Shown here one piece after another: positions 20,888-31,410 of a DNA stretch of 32,162 nucleotides (positions are counted from its first letter, which is position 1; every line of letters starts with the position of its first letter). The notes beneath the pieces are model-generated. The model had not been told where the DNA came from, did not search any database, and saw only the letters and a list, made by a program, of their open reading frames with translations. The position numbers were made by a program, and so were the translations under genes. Source of the DNA: Phallusia fumigata (taxonomy: Eukaryota; Chordata; Ascidiacea; Phlebobranchia; Ascidiidae); the NCBI GenBank assembly GCA_008931825.1, contig QXVZ01026890.1, forward strand, positions 1 to 32,162, given 5' to 3'.

Positions 20888-21491
20888 AAGGGGGATTCAC
20901 ACCAGACGTAGTTAACGGTAGCGGTTCTGTTTTTTTTATCTCGCGGCAAGCGGCGAGGCATTCACACCAGCCGACGACATGCGGCGAGGGGTGATTTTCT
21001 CGGTTGAAGCGGCTGACGGCAGAGTTAAATCTGATTTACCTTTGCCGTCATTCCTAGTGCTTGTTGGGTGAAAAACTTGTTTTTGTAGGGTATTCGGCTT
21101 GTTGTGATTAATTTCTGGAAGTTTTAAGTAGTTTTGTTTGTAGATTGATTGTTTCTTGAATTTGTAATAGAAATTTAGTTAATGAAATATTGATTGGTAA
21201 TTGTGCATATTGTCTTGTTACAATAAATTTGTTTCAAGTTGTGTTTTGTGTCAAAGTGGTACTAACTTAAATTCTCTATCAACGATTTATTGACGCAGAG
21301 ACACTCCAATTGGAAAGCATATTGACTCTGCATTCTTTCTGATAAAAATAGTTTGCCGCAGTGTTGCCGCAGCCGCACTTGCTTGTGTAAAGCCTCTGCA
21401 GCCTTAAGCGTTTTTCGGAAAATCCGCGGACACCGCAGCCGCCACGCATCGCCAGCCACAGCCGTTAACCGCGTCTGGTGTGAATTCCGCT
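20888..21491. mobile_element. Harbinger-like non-autonomous element with terminal inverted repeats
   Basis: The left end (from 20888) and right end (to 21491) share GATTCACACCAGACG versus, in reverse complement, AATTCACACCAGACG. Similarity continues inward through a GTTAACGG motif, giving inverted repeats of about 28 bp. The three bases TTA flank both sides (20885-20887 and 21492-21494), the target preference of PIF/Harbinger elements. The interior is GC-rich near both ends and carries no transposase, so ORFs crossing it are not genes. Confidence 0.72.
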
Positions 21492-23474
21492 TTAGGATGC
21501 TGCCGAGTCGATTAAATGTTCGATTTGTATGTGGTGTTATAAGAGAGCTAATAATCCTGACTGCTGTCTGGCGAACCTTGGAGGTGGATCTCCGGAATTC
21601 CAAATCGCACGTTGTTTCGGTTTGTTACATCGGTGGTGAACGATTTCAGCATTTAGGAACATTTCCAGTATTAATTGCAATTAAAAGCCTTATTCAAATA
21701 GAAGGTTATCAAGACAATAACAGTTATTTGTAATTAATGTAGAAGTAGGCTAGCAAAGTAAAAACTTTTGTGGGACATCTAATTAATTCGCTTACATTCA
21801 AACTTATACGTTTATTGCTTGCCTTGTCGGGCTTAAGCGCTAAAGTCCAGGCTACCCTAGACCTAAATTAAACGTTTCTTTTCGACTTAGGCCGGAACTA
21901 AGACGCCTTTAGACAAGAGGCTGCTTGAGGTCGGCGCTGCCACGGCGGGCAAGCAGTGCATGCGCACCGACAAACGCGAGTGTCGTCCTAGTGGCCTTAA
22001 AGTGGTTTTTAAACTTTGGAAATAAAAAGACTGGTTGTTATTTCATAATTCAAAAGATGCGATGAGCGCCACGAACCTTGCGCTTCTCCAGAATGACACC
22101 TAGTGGTTGGTTAGCTCTCTAACGACACCCTGGTTAAAAGTTAGTTGAGGATTAATGACTGTATCATTGTATTGAATTTAATCATTTGAAGCGGAGATGT
22201 TGTAAACATCACGGTTTTTATTGAAGTAAAATTACAGCTCAACCGTTCCGATACAACGAGTTTATTTAATTGACGTTCTTTTGCTTGTGGCAAACATGAC
22301 TACGACTCTGTTGCGACACCGTGTGACAAATGGTACCTACACGCAGACGACAGATTTTGAGTATTGTTCTCTCGTTTTTTATGAACAATCTTTTTGTAAT
22401 CCATTTTGTTCTGGTTATTCCCAAGTATGTTACCTGTGAAAATGTCTTTTATCAGTTTAAACGTTCAAACAAACCAACTTGTCTCTCGTCATTGGCGGAG
22501 AATATTTAGAAACAACTTTTTACCAATTTAAAGTTCTAGCAAACACGTACCCTTGTAATGTTCCAAGTTTTTATGTTTGTTGTATCATTGTTTTTGTTCT
22601 GGTTTAGTGGATAGTAATTTTATGTTATTTTAAATCTGTAATATTGTGGATACGATACGCCCTCTGCAAGAAAGTAGGCTACGTGATACGGCTAGGCTGA
22701 CCATATTTTTACAACTTGTCTGCTTTGCGATCTCTTTCGCAATTGTAGTTCATCTTTCTCCCGACGCCGGCGTTCTTCTGCACTTCGATGAATACGAACG
22801 TTCCTTCTCTAAATCGTAACTTTGCACCTTGGGAGTCTGATGCTTTTGCAGACAACAAACTTCTGATTTTAGGCAAGCTTTTAAACCTATATGGTCTTGT
22901 CATCGATTGTTGTTACATTTAAGTGTAGTGATTGGCTCAACATTTGTCAAGTATATGTAAGTTTAACGATAGGCTTACCATACGTCCCGCTTTAGCCGGG
23001 ACTGTCCTGGTTTAAACGCCTTGTCCCGGCGTCCCGCCCGGCCAGCCAAAATTTCTCGGATTTTGTTTAGCTGTTAACCATAATCTGATGTGGTTAACTG
23101 ACCCACATCCCTATTAATAACGTATATTATCAATTAAGTTATCGAATGACCGTAAATGCACTACCTGTACATAAAAAAATAATTACAATTTCAGTGCCAA
23201 TAATTTTGTCGATCTATTTTTTATTAAAAGTGTCATTTTATCATATATCATAGGCAGCATTCATCATTAAATAGGGTTAGCCTACCATATTTTTACAACT
23301 CAAAACCGGGACGCTTTTCAAACAAGCAGGCAAATAAAGCGTTTTTTCTAACATCCAACCCAAACGTACAGTATGTACTGATAAAGTTGACCCTTAGCAT
23401 CATGGACTTTCGCTTGGACTTTACAGATCAATAATTGACTTTACTCGTAACTTGCGCATAGAACCTGTGAACAG

Positions 23475-23800
23475 CAATGGTGAACTATTTTACTTATGAT
23501 TGGTCAGAAAAAAATGGTGAATGGCAAAAAAATCTGTTTCCGAAATTTATAACATTCTGGACATATGAATTTATGCAAGCTCTGCTAGCAAATGCCTGTA
23601 CCATACAATGCCTGGTATACACACAAATCGCTTCTTATATTACGTAGTTTTTGTTCCAGTAAACCGCAATGGTAAACAATTTTACTTGATTGTGGAAATG
23701 ATTGGTCGAAAAAAATTATTGGCGGCCAAAAACTCCCGTTTGGATATATGCTTTCCGTACGTACCCACTAATCGCTTGTTATCTTACGTAAGTTAGTTTT
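23475..23800. repeat. Diverged direct repeat
   Basis: A segment near 23475-23530 with GCAATGGT, ATTTTACTT and ATGATTGGTC recurs near 23665-23730 with the same words in the same order. It looks like two old copies of an uncharacterised repeat. A short ORF here is probably accidental. Confidence 0.4.
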
Positions 23801-24079
23801 TGTTTTAGTTTGTTGGAAAAGGTAGAATTTGCTGAATTTTCTGTGATTAAACCGATTTTCGTTAGTTTTTTGGCCGAACTTCGAAATTTAACCTGGCCAC
23901 CCTGAACCAGTTCCTGGCGAATGCTGTCTGTCTGTTATCGAGTATTTCGGCTAATGATACTTTTGGCCATGGTGTTTGGTTCAGATGAATCATACGTATT
24001 AAAGCCTACTAATTTTAACTTTTTGCTCTCTGACATTGTGATATGAGAACAGTTGAAAAGTAACGTGCATTTTATTTAC

Positions 24080-24446
24080 AGTTACAACCAAGCAAAGATG
24101 TTTTTCAATGGTAATAAAAGTGAATTGTGAAGGGTCTTACTATTGCCCTTTTTAAACTAACACAAAAAAATATGTCTCCAAACACGTTAGTTATAGCAGT
24201 ATCTTTCTCTATGTACAGCATCTAAAATTTCAAAGGAAATCGTCAATGGTGGAAAGGTGATGTGCAAACAGAACAAGGCTGAACCAAACAATGCAACCCA
24301 TACACTGATCAGCTAGATTTACAATTTACAAACATTCCAAAAGCAAGGGCAAACAGAGTGGGTGAAGGTATGTAAGTTAACATGTTTTTTTAAATGGTAA
24401 CTGCACTTTGGTAAAAGCCACAGAAAAATTTAGGAAACAACCAACA
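24080..24446. repeat. 3' flank shared with receptor A
   Basis: This segment aligns with about 930-1262. Identical words include ACAATTTACAAACATTCC and GGGCAAACAGAGTGGGTGAA. The homology shows that the A and C duplication included DNA beyond the coding ends. It may contain 3' untranslated sequence. Confidence 0.65.
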
Positions 24447-24848
24447 TCATTTCTCTTGCCCAACTTCCAAGTAATAAACTTGGTTTTTGTCAGTATCATG
24501 GGTTTTGTTTGAATCACTGCAGTTTGATTTTATCTCTGTGGCTGAAGAATACATAATTGCACTATTTACATGTTATCCTGGTTTATGAATTTAGATATAC
24601 TTACAGTATAAGTGACCTTCTGCATATTTACATAGCTGTGTTGGATCCGGTTCAAAGGAACTAGAAAAAACAAAAATATGAACATTTACTTTTTTCCTAA
24701 CTAACTATTTACACTTTGTTATTTGATTGATGTTATATCATACCCTCATAATGTGGGTTCTTCATATCATCACAAATGCTTGTTTCATCTGAGGTATCTC
24801 TTTTCGGGTTAATCGTGTTCTCATAAATATGGTCATTGTTAGGTTTAT
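24447..24848 (-). CDS. Cytoplasmic tail exons of receptor C
   Basis: Exon 24744-24848 (105 bp, same as in A) carries HIYENT and NPHYEVP. Exon 24605-24660 carries YVNM but is 56 bp against 57 bp in A, missing one C/G within the run at about 24620. The candidate last exon from 24541 keeps an open phase 1 frame to TGA at 24449-24447, ending in QVYYLEVGQEK, whose VYYLEV matches the ITIM consensus. With the upstream deletion, splicing as in A enters this exon in phase 0 and stops after three codons. A sequencing error, different splicing, or true loss would all explain this. Confidence 0.5.
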
Positions 24849-27800
24849 CTAAACAAACTAGGGTTATACCTTAAATGTTTTGACTTATCAATTTTATTTG
24901 GTCTTTACCCTTAGTTTTTTGCCTTTTATTTCTGACAGCCAAATAAGTTCCAAAAGCAACAAGAGCGATGAAAGCAACAGCACCAACTACACTTGCAACA
25001 ATTATCACAGTTTGGTTTCCATTTCCACCAGGTGTATTGGATTCCTTAAATATTTGAAACTCAACAACAAGATCATTAAAACCTTCCATTGGTGATTTCA
25101 TTCTTAACTCATAAATTTCTGTATCTGCTGATGTCTGAAAAATGATTTATATGTAATCAATGGAAAACAATTATCGCAAACAACAAACCTCCATTATAAA
25201 AATAAATGTTTGCTTTGTGCTATCACTTTCATCAGTTGTTAATAAACAATCAGGACAAACAACGATGGTGCCTATAAATAAGAAAGCCATAAAAAAACAA
25301 AAGTATCACATGACATACGCCTCAAAACTTCCTACCATTTTCAGTCAAAGTATATTGGAATGAAGGAGGGTTGGATGTAAACATAACAAAGCAACTTCCA
25401 TTGATCAGTTTGTCTGACTGACAATTTGTGTGACTTTCAATTTCTTCTGGTGAATCTGTGTAAAATTCTAAAGTAATATCTTATCATAGATTAATCAATG
25501 AATTTGGTAACAAAAACCTACATGTCACATTTAAATAATATTCATTTGTGGAGTTTCCAAAAGCATCACTGGTTTTACACACATATGTCCCCAAATCCAG
25601 CCTGGTTACATCAGTCAAACTCAAAACATTATTGAAGGGATCAATATCCCGCCACGAATCAGGAATTTGCCATTCAAATTGTGTGTTGAGTTGAACATAA
25701 TAATCAACTGAGCAACTTAATTCCACATTTTTTCCTGCTTTTACAGATGTGGTGTTTACAACAGACAAAGTAACCTGGGATGACCCTGCAAAAAAAACTT
25801 GTTTTGAAAATTTTACCACAGTAATTAGTTTGTTGGTTGGCAAACATTATTACAAGGCCCAAATTTTCCATTTAATCCTTACTGGAGGACCACACAGAGG
25901 GAAACGTCCATAATCTTTAAAACCAGATAAGGCAAGAGTGTTCCACAAAACTTTGCTACTTATGTGTTGCAGACCTTGCCTGTACCATTACATAATCTTT
26001 GTGCATATAGCACAAGAGATGCACTAAATTGGACTTCCTTCTGTGTTGTTAAATGAATGAAAAGAAATTTACGTCGCACATGTTTGGTATACATCACTCA
26101 TAATAAATCCAGGAAATTTCAGGGCTGGCAGCATAGACTTTTTATAATGGCTGCCACCCCAGGAATCGGCGCCTACGTGGCCCACACAAGTAAGGTTTGC
26201 CTGGCCCACTAAAAAGTACTTTGTAGCCCGAAACAAGGTCGCAGCCCACTGAATTAGTTGAAATGGTAAACTTACTTTCTGTTACCACTGTAACATTCAG
26301 TTGTGCAAAACTGCTACCAGCAATGTTACTTGCATTGCATGAAACTGATGTAGTTTCTGTAAATGTTTGATTCAAGACACAGGAACTTTCACTTTGGACA
26401 ATTTTTCTAATTTGAAATTCGCAAGTAGCTGGTGGATTTGCTTCCCTTGAACAGTTCAAGGTTGCTGTTTGTTCACCATCAAGATAAACACCATATTCAT
26501 TTTCAATTGATGAATTACTTGAAGTAACAAATATCTTCCCAACAGTTGGTGAATCTACAAAGTTTGATTTAATTGTATAGTGAACTGAAAAAATATCATG
26601 TTTATCACCCACAGAGGACATTAATCTAAGTTGCAAACTGGTCTTCTGTGTGGCATGTATAATTCCCACTATCAATCTTAGAAACGCTGGTAATAATCAT
26701 TACTAATTTCATCCAACCAAACTTTAGAGATTGTGTTGTTACATTCCATTAGAATGATGTGCTGAGTTGGCTTTTTGGCAAGCGACCCCTTTTGATTTCT
26801 AAAATTTATCTGTGACCTTTAATGAATGACCAAGAAAAGCAGTTGCAACAAAACGTTTGTTTAAACGTTTTGTTTCTCAAACTCAAATGTCATCGAGGGC
26901 CATATAAAAACTTCAAAGTAACTCAAGGGCCGCACTATGGAAAGTTTTGTTGCAGTAATTTCACAAATGTCAATCACTACGCTTGCTCTTTTATCAGTAT
27001 GTTACTGTGCTTAGGAAATTTTGCACAATTTTTTTGGATACAGCTATCACGCTTCTTTAAAACTAATAGACCAAAACAAGCTGATCCACAGAATCATGGC
27101 AAAGTGAAAGAATCGGCTGTGCAGCCATCTTTAGGCCTGTTTACAAGGGACAATGGCACTTCAGCAACACAACAATTGCAATAGTTAGTTTTTATCAGTA
27201 ACTGCTAGTATACCTTTCTCCCCTAAAACCTTGCATCTATTTCTAGCTATTTGTACTTCGGAATAAATGTTACCTATTGACTCTCTGGCGAGGCACTTTA
27301 ATCGGCCTCAAGTGAAACAAATCACTTTCAAAATGCCTCGCGGGCCGCACAAAAATACGTGGCGGACCGCATGCGGCCTGCGTGTTTGAGATCCCTGGTT
27401 TAGAGCATGATTTTATAAAGCAAAATCAAATATTAATTTGTTTTGAACAGTTTCAACATGACAATGTAGAAAACTTTACACATTATACCAAGGTCAACGT
27501 TCAAAAGACGGCGATTACGACAATTCGTGGAAAATTCTTTGCCTGACCCAATTAAAGGTCGCGACCCCTAGTTTAGGAAACTCTGGTTTAAACAATGGAA
27601 TGTAAAATGAAATGATTTTTGTGGAGTTGAAAATAAATGGTTTACCAAATTTTACATTTTTTGATGTGGATATGACCACATGTACTTTGATTGGATAGTC
27701 GAAACATACATGTTAAATATTCATATTTACAAACAGGTTCCCACATGATGTTAAGTTTAACTTACATTGGATTCATTGAAACAATGGAATGTAACATTTT

Positions 27801-30001
27801 GTACAGAGTTCAAAAGAAAGGATTCACCTGATTTTTCTACATTTACTGATGGAGATATCAACATGTGCACATTGTATGGCTGATCTCTATGTACATGGTA
27901 ATTATTAACAGGTTCCCACATGGTGTTAAGATCAACTTACATTGCACATTAAGCAAAGTGACTTGAGAGCGTCCAAGTTCATTATCATATTCTGTATATG
28001 GTGTCACAGCTTGACAAGAAACATTAAGATTGTTGTCTTCACGTTTTGGAATAAACTGCACAGGAGTATTCTGCAAAAGAAACGAATGTCCTTGGCAACC
28101 CTAACTCCTGTTCAGCAAAACAACTCTTTTCATTGTTACAGTTGAATTAAAAAAAAACGTGTTCAGTACATTTTCCAACTTGAGAATTGGAAGAGGCTTG
28201 CTAGTTGTGATAAGTCAAGCGGCCTTAAAAAGTTTAAAAACAGTTGGTTCAATAATACACAGTACCTTGGAATAATAAAAATAAATTGAATATTACACTT
28301 ACTTTAGATACATTTTTGAAAATGTTTATTCCCTTATAATAAACAGTGTTAGACCCAACTGGATATTCATCAGTGTAATCACAATCTAATATTAAAGTGT
28401 TGTTCTCTGTGACAGTAAACTTTGAACCGACACTTCCATTTATGTATAGTGATGCTGCTGGTGCTGCACAAAACAAATCCAATGTTATTTTAACCGTATA
28501 CACCAACTCAACAAACGCAATTTACCAAACCAACATTCAACCACATTTTCCCGATCCCATTGAGCAGTTGACAAGCATTTTGTGTTGCTATTAGTAACTG
28601 GTGTTCCACTGTTTGTAAACAAACTTCCTTTGTTGGGACAATAAAATTTTCCTTGTGTGTCATAAAATCCATTGGGAGCAGATACAGAAACATTGAAGTT
28701 TAACGTTGTCTGACATTCTGCCAAAAATCGCAGCACAGTTTATACATTTGCAAAGGTGATGTTTTGCAGTACAAATAAATTGTATCTTTTACGACAACAT
28801 ATTCCCTGTTTAAAAAACCCTTATCAGCATGTGAAGATGATTTCGATGTTCGAGTTCATGTAATAAAACCACCGTATTGTAGCAGCTAAAGTAGCTGAAG
28901 GGAACTGCACTGCAAAGGCGCTAAAACATTCAATAAATAAAATTCAGTCCAGCAAAGCTGTAAAATTTTCGACATTTGTCTCTACCTTATGAAAATACGA
29001 CTTGTTGAGTGTTTGGTGCAGCCTCTACGTTTGTGGTGGCGTGTTATTATTCGCAGCATGTATTATGTACATGTAATAAAATGTCTTTGTTGGAATTTAT
29101 TTCTGGATAGGCCAAACAAGGCATGATCGAATGCGCTGAAAATTTCTAACTTTAGACAAACACGGATTGGCGACATGGGGTTAGAACCCATAACATTGGG
29201 GCGGAGCGGATATACGTTTAAAAACCCATTTATAAAAATTATCGCTTTACATTCGTGCCAATAGCGAAGCCAGCCCCAAATGTTTGGGGAATAAGTAACC
29301 CAACTTGAATAACAATTTTTTTCCTCTTTTCCAAACACCTAGCGTTCATACGCGTTGCACCCACTTACCTTTAATAGTAATATTCCTTGTCTGTGGGTCG
29401 ATACTGATTGTGTTAACCTCAACGAGGCTTTTGTCCAAAGTAAAACTCCTAGGCAGTGTTACACCGAATGTTGTGTTGACGCAAGATGAGTTCCATTCCA
29501 TCGTTGAAATCAAAACAGGCAAGTCAAATGATTTAAAAAGGTATTGTGGTGGAGTGCAAACGAAACACCAGTCGTAAGTGGCTGTATCTGTGTAATTATC
29601 GTCCAACGAAACTGTCCACTGAACACTTGGAGGATCTTCTCCGCTTCCATAACACTCACTGTGCCAATACATTGTTCCATTGTAGTTTGCCGCCCAAGTT
29701 GTCTGATTTGGATGCAGACCTTAAAAATAATTTATTACCATGAAGCCAACGTTTTATATCCATGTATTAGCACTTTTCATTCTTGACCTTCAAGTATGAC
29801 GATAGTTCAATGTTAGTGAGTAGGTTATGTTACCAAACAAAAAAGTTTATGAGCAGTATTGTACCAATTAAAATTCTTGATTTTCGTTGTTAGTAAATAG
29901 AAACAAGCATTCAACTAAAATCTGAAGACTTAACATTTACACTTACCTGCAATTTCTCTTGCAAGTATTGCCAGAAGAAATGAAACAACTCCTAACAGCA
30001 T
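24530..30001 (-). CDS. Receptor C: shortened CCP and Ig-domain membrane receptor
   Basis: Minus-strand exons are 29947-30001, 29369-29719, 28526-28717, 28303-28463, 27941-28070, 26276-26554, 25522-25785, 25336-25455, 25189-25271, 24909-25134, 24744-24848, 24605-24660 and 24530-24541. Borders are GT-AG and phases match; the total is 678 codons including stop. The start at 30001 gives a signal peptide (MLLGVVSFLLAILAREIA). Ig2 and Ig3 are missing, and exon 5 joins Ig4 directly in phase 1. The N-terminal domain is the most divergent of the three, whereas helix and tail are almost those of A (YENT, NPHYEVP, YVNM). A 1-bp deletion in exon 24605-24660 relative to A shifts the end of the tail, so the stop is soon after the last junction. 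Without the shift the last exon would run to TGA at 24449-24447 and include VYYLEV. Confidence 0.72.
25786..26275 (-). other. Intron between Ig4 and Ig5 of receptor C
   Basis: This intron is about 490 bp against 57 bp in B and about 60 bp in A, so it has gained an insertion. The extra DNA includes GGCTGGCAGC and TGGCTGCCACCCC near 26123-26160 and GGCCCAC motifs near 26180-26215, typical of transposon debris. The element was not identified. Confidence 0.5.
26613..26770 (-). pseudogene. Degenerate Ig3 exon of receptor C
   Basis: The minus strand aligns with the 3' part of the Ig3 exon of B (15523-15780): CAACTC, ATGGAATGTRACAACA, a GGSAATTAYACATG stretch and the final ATGTCCTCT. In the homologous frame the CAA before TGG has become TAA, and a second TAG occurs after CAGTTTGCAACT. 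The 5' part is missing, cut off at about 26771 by a hAT-like insertion. This is a dead exon. Confidence 0.8.
26772..27585. mobile_element. hAT-like element inserted in the Ig3 remnant
   Basis: The end at 27585, read on the minus strand, begins CAGAGTTTCCTAAACTAGGG and continues GTCGCGACC, matching the left end of the element at 12671-12902. The end near 26772 has GCGACCCCTTTT, matching the other element's right side, but its terminal bases are degraded. The size is inflated by a second element nested inside. Confidence 0.6.
26866..27397. mobile_element. Second hAT-like element nested in the first
   Basis: The left end is near TTTCTCAAACTCAAATGTC with GAGGGCC inside; the right end, on the minus strand, reads CAGGGATCTCAAACACGCAG with GGCCGC motifs and GCGGGCCGC further in. 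CAGnG, TCTCAAAC and GGGCCGC are characteristic of hAT-family ends. A 120-codon ORF at 26822-27184 overlaps it and shows no transposase motif. Confidence 0.6.
27600..27720 (-). pseudogene. Second, more decayed Ig2 half-exon of receptor C
   Basis: On the minus strand, words such as ATTACATTCCATTGTTT-like sequence, AATGTA and GTACATGTGG line up in order with the copy at 27766-27884 and the Ig2 exon of B. It follows a repeat of the exon 5 donor region, so the unit was tandemly duplicated. Stops and indels abolish coding ability. Confidence 0.6.
27766..27884 (-). pseudogene. Ig2 half-exon relic of receptor C
   Basis: The segment begins after AG with ATCAGCCATACAATGTGCAC, matching the start of the Ig2 exon of B, and continues through AATGTTACATTCCATTGTTT. 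It then ends abruptly in CAAT followed by GTAAGT, a copy of the exon 5 donor. The frame is open (39 full codons), but the segment ends in phase 0 while the next exon needs phase 1, so inclusion would shift the frame. It is probably skipped. Confidence 0.7.
28718..29368 (-). other. Intron 2 of receptor C
   Basis: This intron lies between the N-terminal-domain exon and the CCP exon, shorter than in A or B. It shows little of the sequence shared by A and B at this position. No gene was seen. Confidence 0.5.
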
Positions 30002-30482
30002 CTAAAATTTTTCCTTGTTACAAATCAAATTCAAATCACTTCACCGAAAACCAAAGACGAACCAACTGTTCCAAAACATCTACTCTGTTTGAACAGCGTT
30101 TACCAAAGTTAAAGTGGTTACCTACATCAAATATTTACTTGTGATATCAGCAGAGTGTCAAATGACTAAATATGCGTCATTATCACCCAAGTGGTTTTTA
30201 TGTTGCAAAAACCTATTTACTACTATTAGTTCTGAAGCAAAATTCAAGTATATTTGTGAATTACCCAACTACCTAATTTATACACGACTGCCTGAAAGTT
30301 GTTCTGGCGCATTATATGCAAGTATGTTTATGTTAACAATTTGGTTTACGTGACAACATTATCTCTGCAATACCTATTCTTCTTAAGGTGTTGGCACAAA
30401 CACTAGATGATTGTGTACGGGGGTTATGATCCATTTTGTAATAAACAATATCTGATGGTTTTTAGAACAACTTGCTTTGTCT

Positions 30483-30690
30483 CAAAGTAGAACTAACGTA
30501 AACTCCCTATGAACGATTCATCGACGCAAAGACACTCAAAGTGGCAAGCACATTGACTTAGTTTTCTTGCCAATAAAAATAATTTGCCGCCGCGTTGCCG
30601 CAACCGCACTGCTGGTGTGAAGCCCCCTCCCGCTTGAAGTCCGCGCACAACCGTAGCCGCTACACACCGCCAACACATATTGGTTCCCAA
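30483..30690. mobile_element. Partial copy of the Harbinger-like element
   Basis: Sequence from CAAAGTAGAACTAACGTAAA through TTGACGCA-like, AAGACACTC, AAAAATAATTTGCCGC and GTTGCCGCAACCGCA matches 21252-21470 in the same order. The GGTGTGAA end motif is internal here, and clean terminal repeats were not found, so this is a truncated or rearranged copy. Confidence 0.6.
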
Positions 30691-31410
30691 TTTATCACTT
30701 GAACAATGTCGCGAAAAGTGAACCAAATAGCCAGTAGCTCAAATCTTGTAATAAGTTGATAGCATTTATTGATTGCAGCAATGGTGACGTTGTTTATCTG
30801 TGATTCTTTGAGGATAATGGCATGAATTAACGGACTATGCTGCTTATTAATTTGTATTATAATCCTATTTCGGCGCAATGTAGGAGACATACACAAATGC
30901 GCTGTTTTCCAATCTACTGATTTACAGGTAGCTTAAAATGCAATTTTAATTTTGTCTGATTAATTCCGTTCCAAGCGCTTACATGTAGGTTTATCAGTCA
31001 TTCTCATTTCCAGTGCATTGTTGCCAGCCCACTTGTAGCGGAGAACGATAGGATATTTTAACAAATTAGCGTTTGACCGAGCTGTCAAGATGTATGTTGC
31101 GCACATATGACGGCCCTGTGTCATGGGCGTTTTTTGCAATTGCAATCCTTCCTGCAGGAGAATCTCGCGTGCATCTTTACAGCAATCGCAGAGTCTGCAC
31201 TGTCAACAGACGCAAGACAATTATGAACCAAGAGTGTGGAGAACACGAGGGTTGCAACCCCGCCAGGTTTATCTGCAGTTTTTTTTAACAAAGGGTCTCC
31301 ATGTGCACATGGAGAAATCATGTAAAAAAACAAATCTACCTTTCTCCAATAAGGATTCGAAATGTAACTCAGGTTTTTACCGGGGTCAGCCTCTTGGTCG
31401 CAGAGTTCTA

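Larger units (their letters stand above)
17654..24446. other. Intergenic between convergent receptors B and C
   Basis: No supported gene was found in this 6.8-kb stretch. It holds a short tandem duplication (18271-18420), a Harbinger-like element (20888-21491), GC-rich CCCGGGAC-type repeat fragments near 22,980-23,050 and 23,300, a diverged direct repeat near 23,475-23,800, and from about 24,080 the flank shared with receptor A. A single ambiguous N lies at 17851. Short ORFs lack domains and splice support. Confidence 0.55.

Noticed and set aside
21353-21733. 126-codon plus-strand ORF
   Set aside because: Most of it lies inside the inverted-repeat transposon; composition reflects the GC-rich repeat rather than coding sequence.
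26822-27184. 120-codon plus-strand ORF in the transposon region
   Set aside because: It overlaps the nested hAT-like element and shows no transposase or zinc-finger motif.
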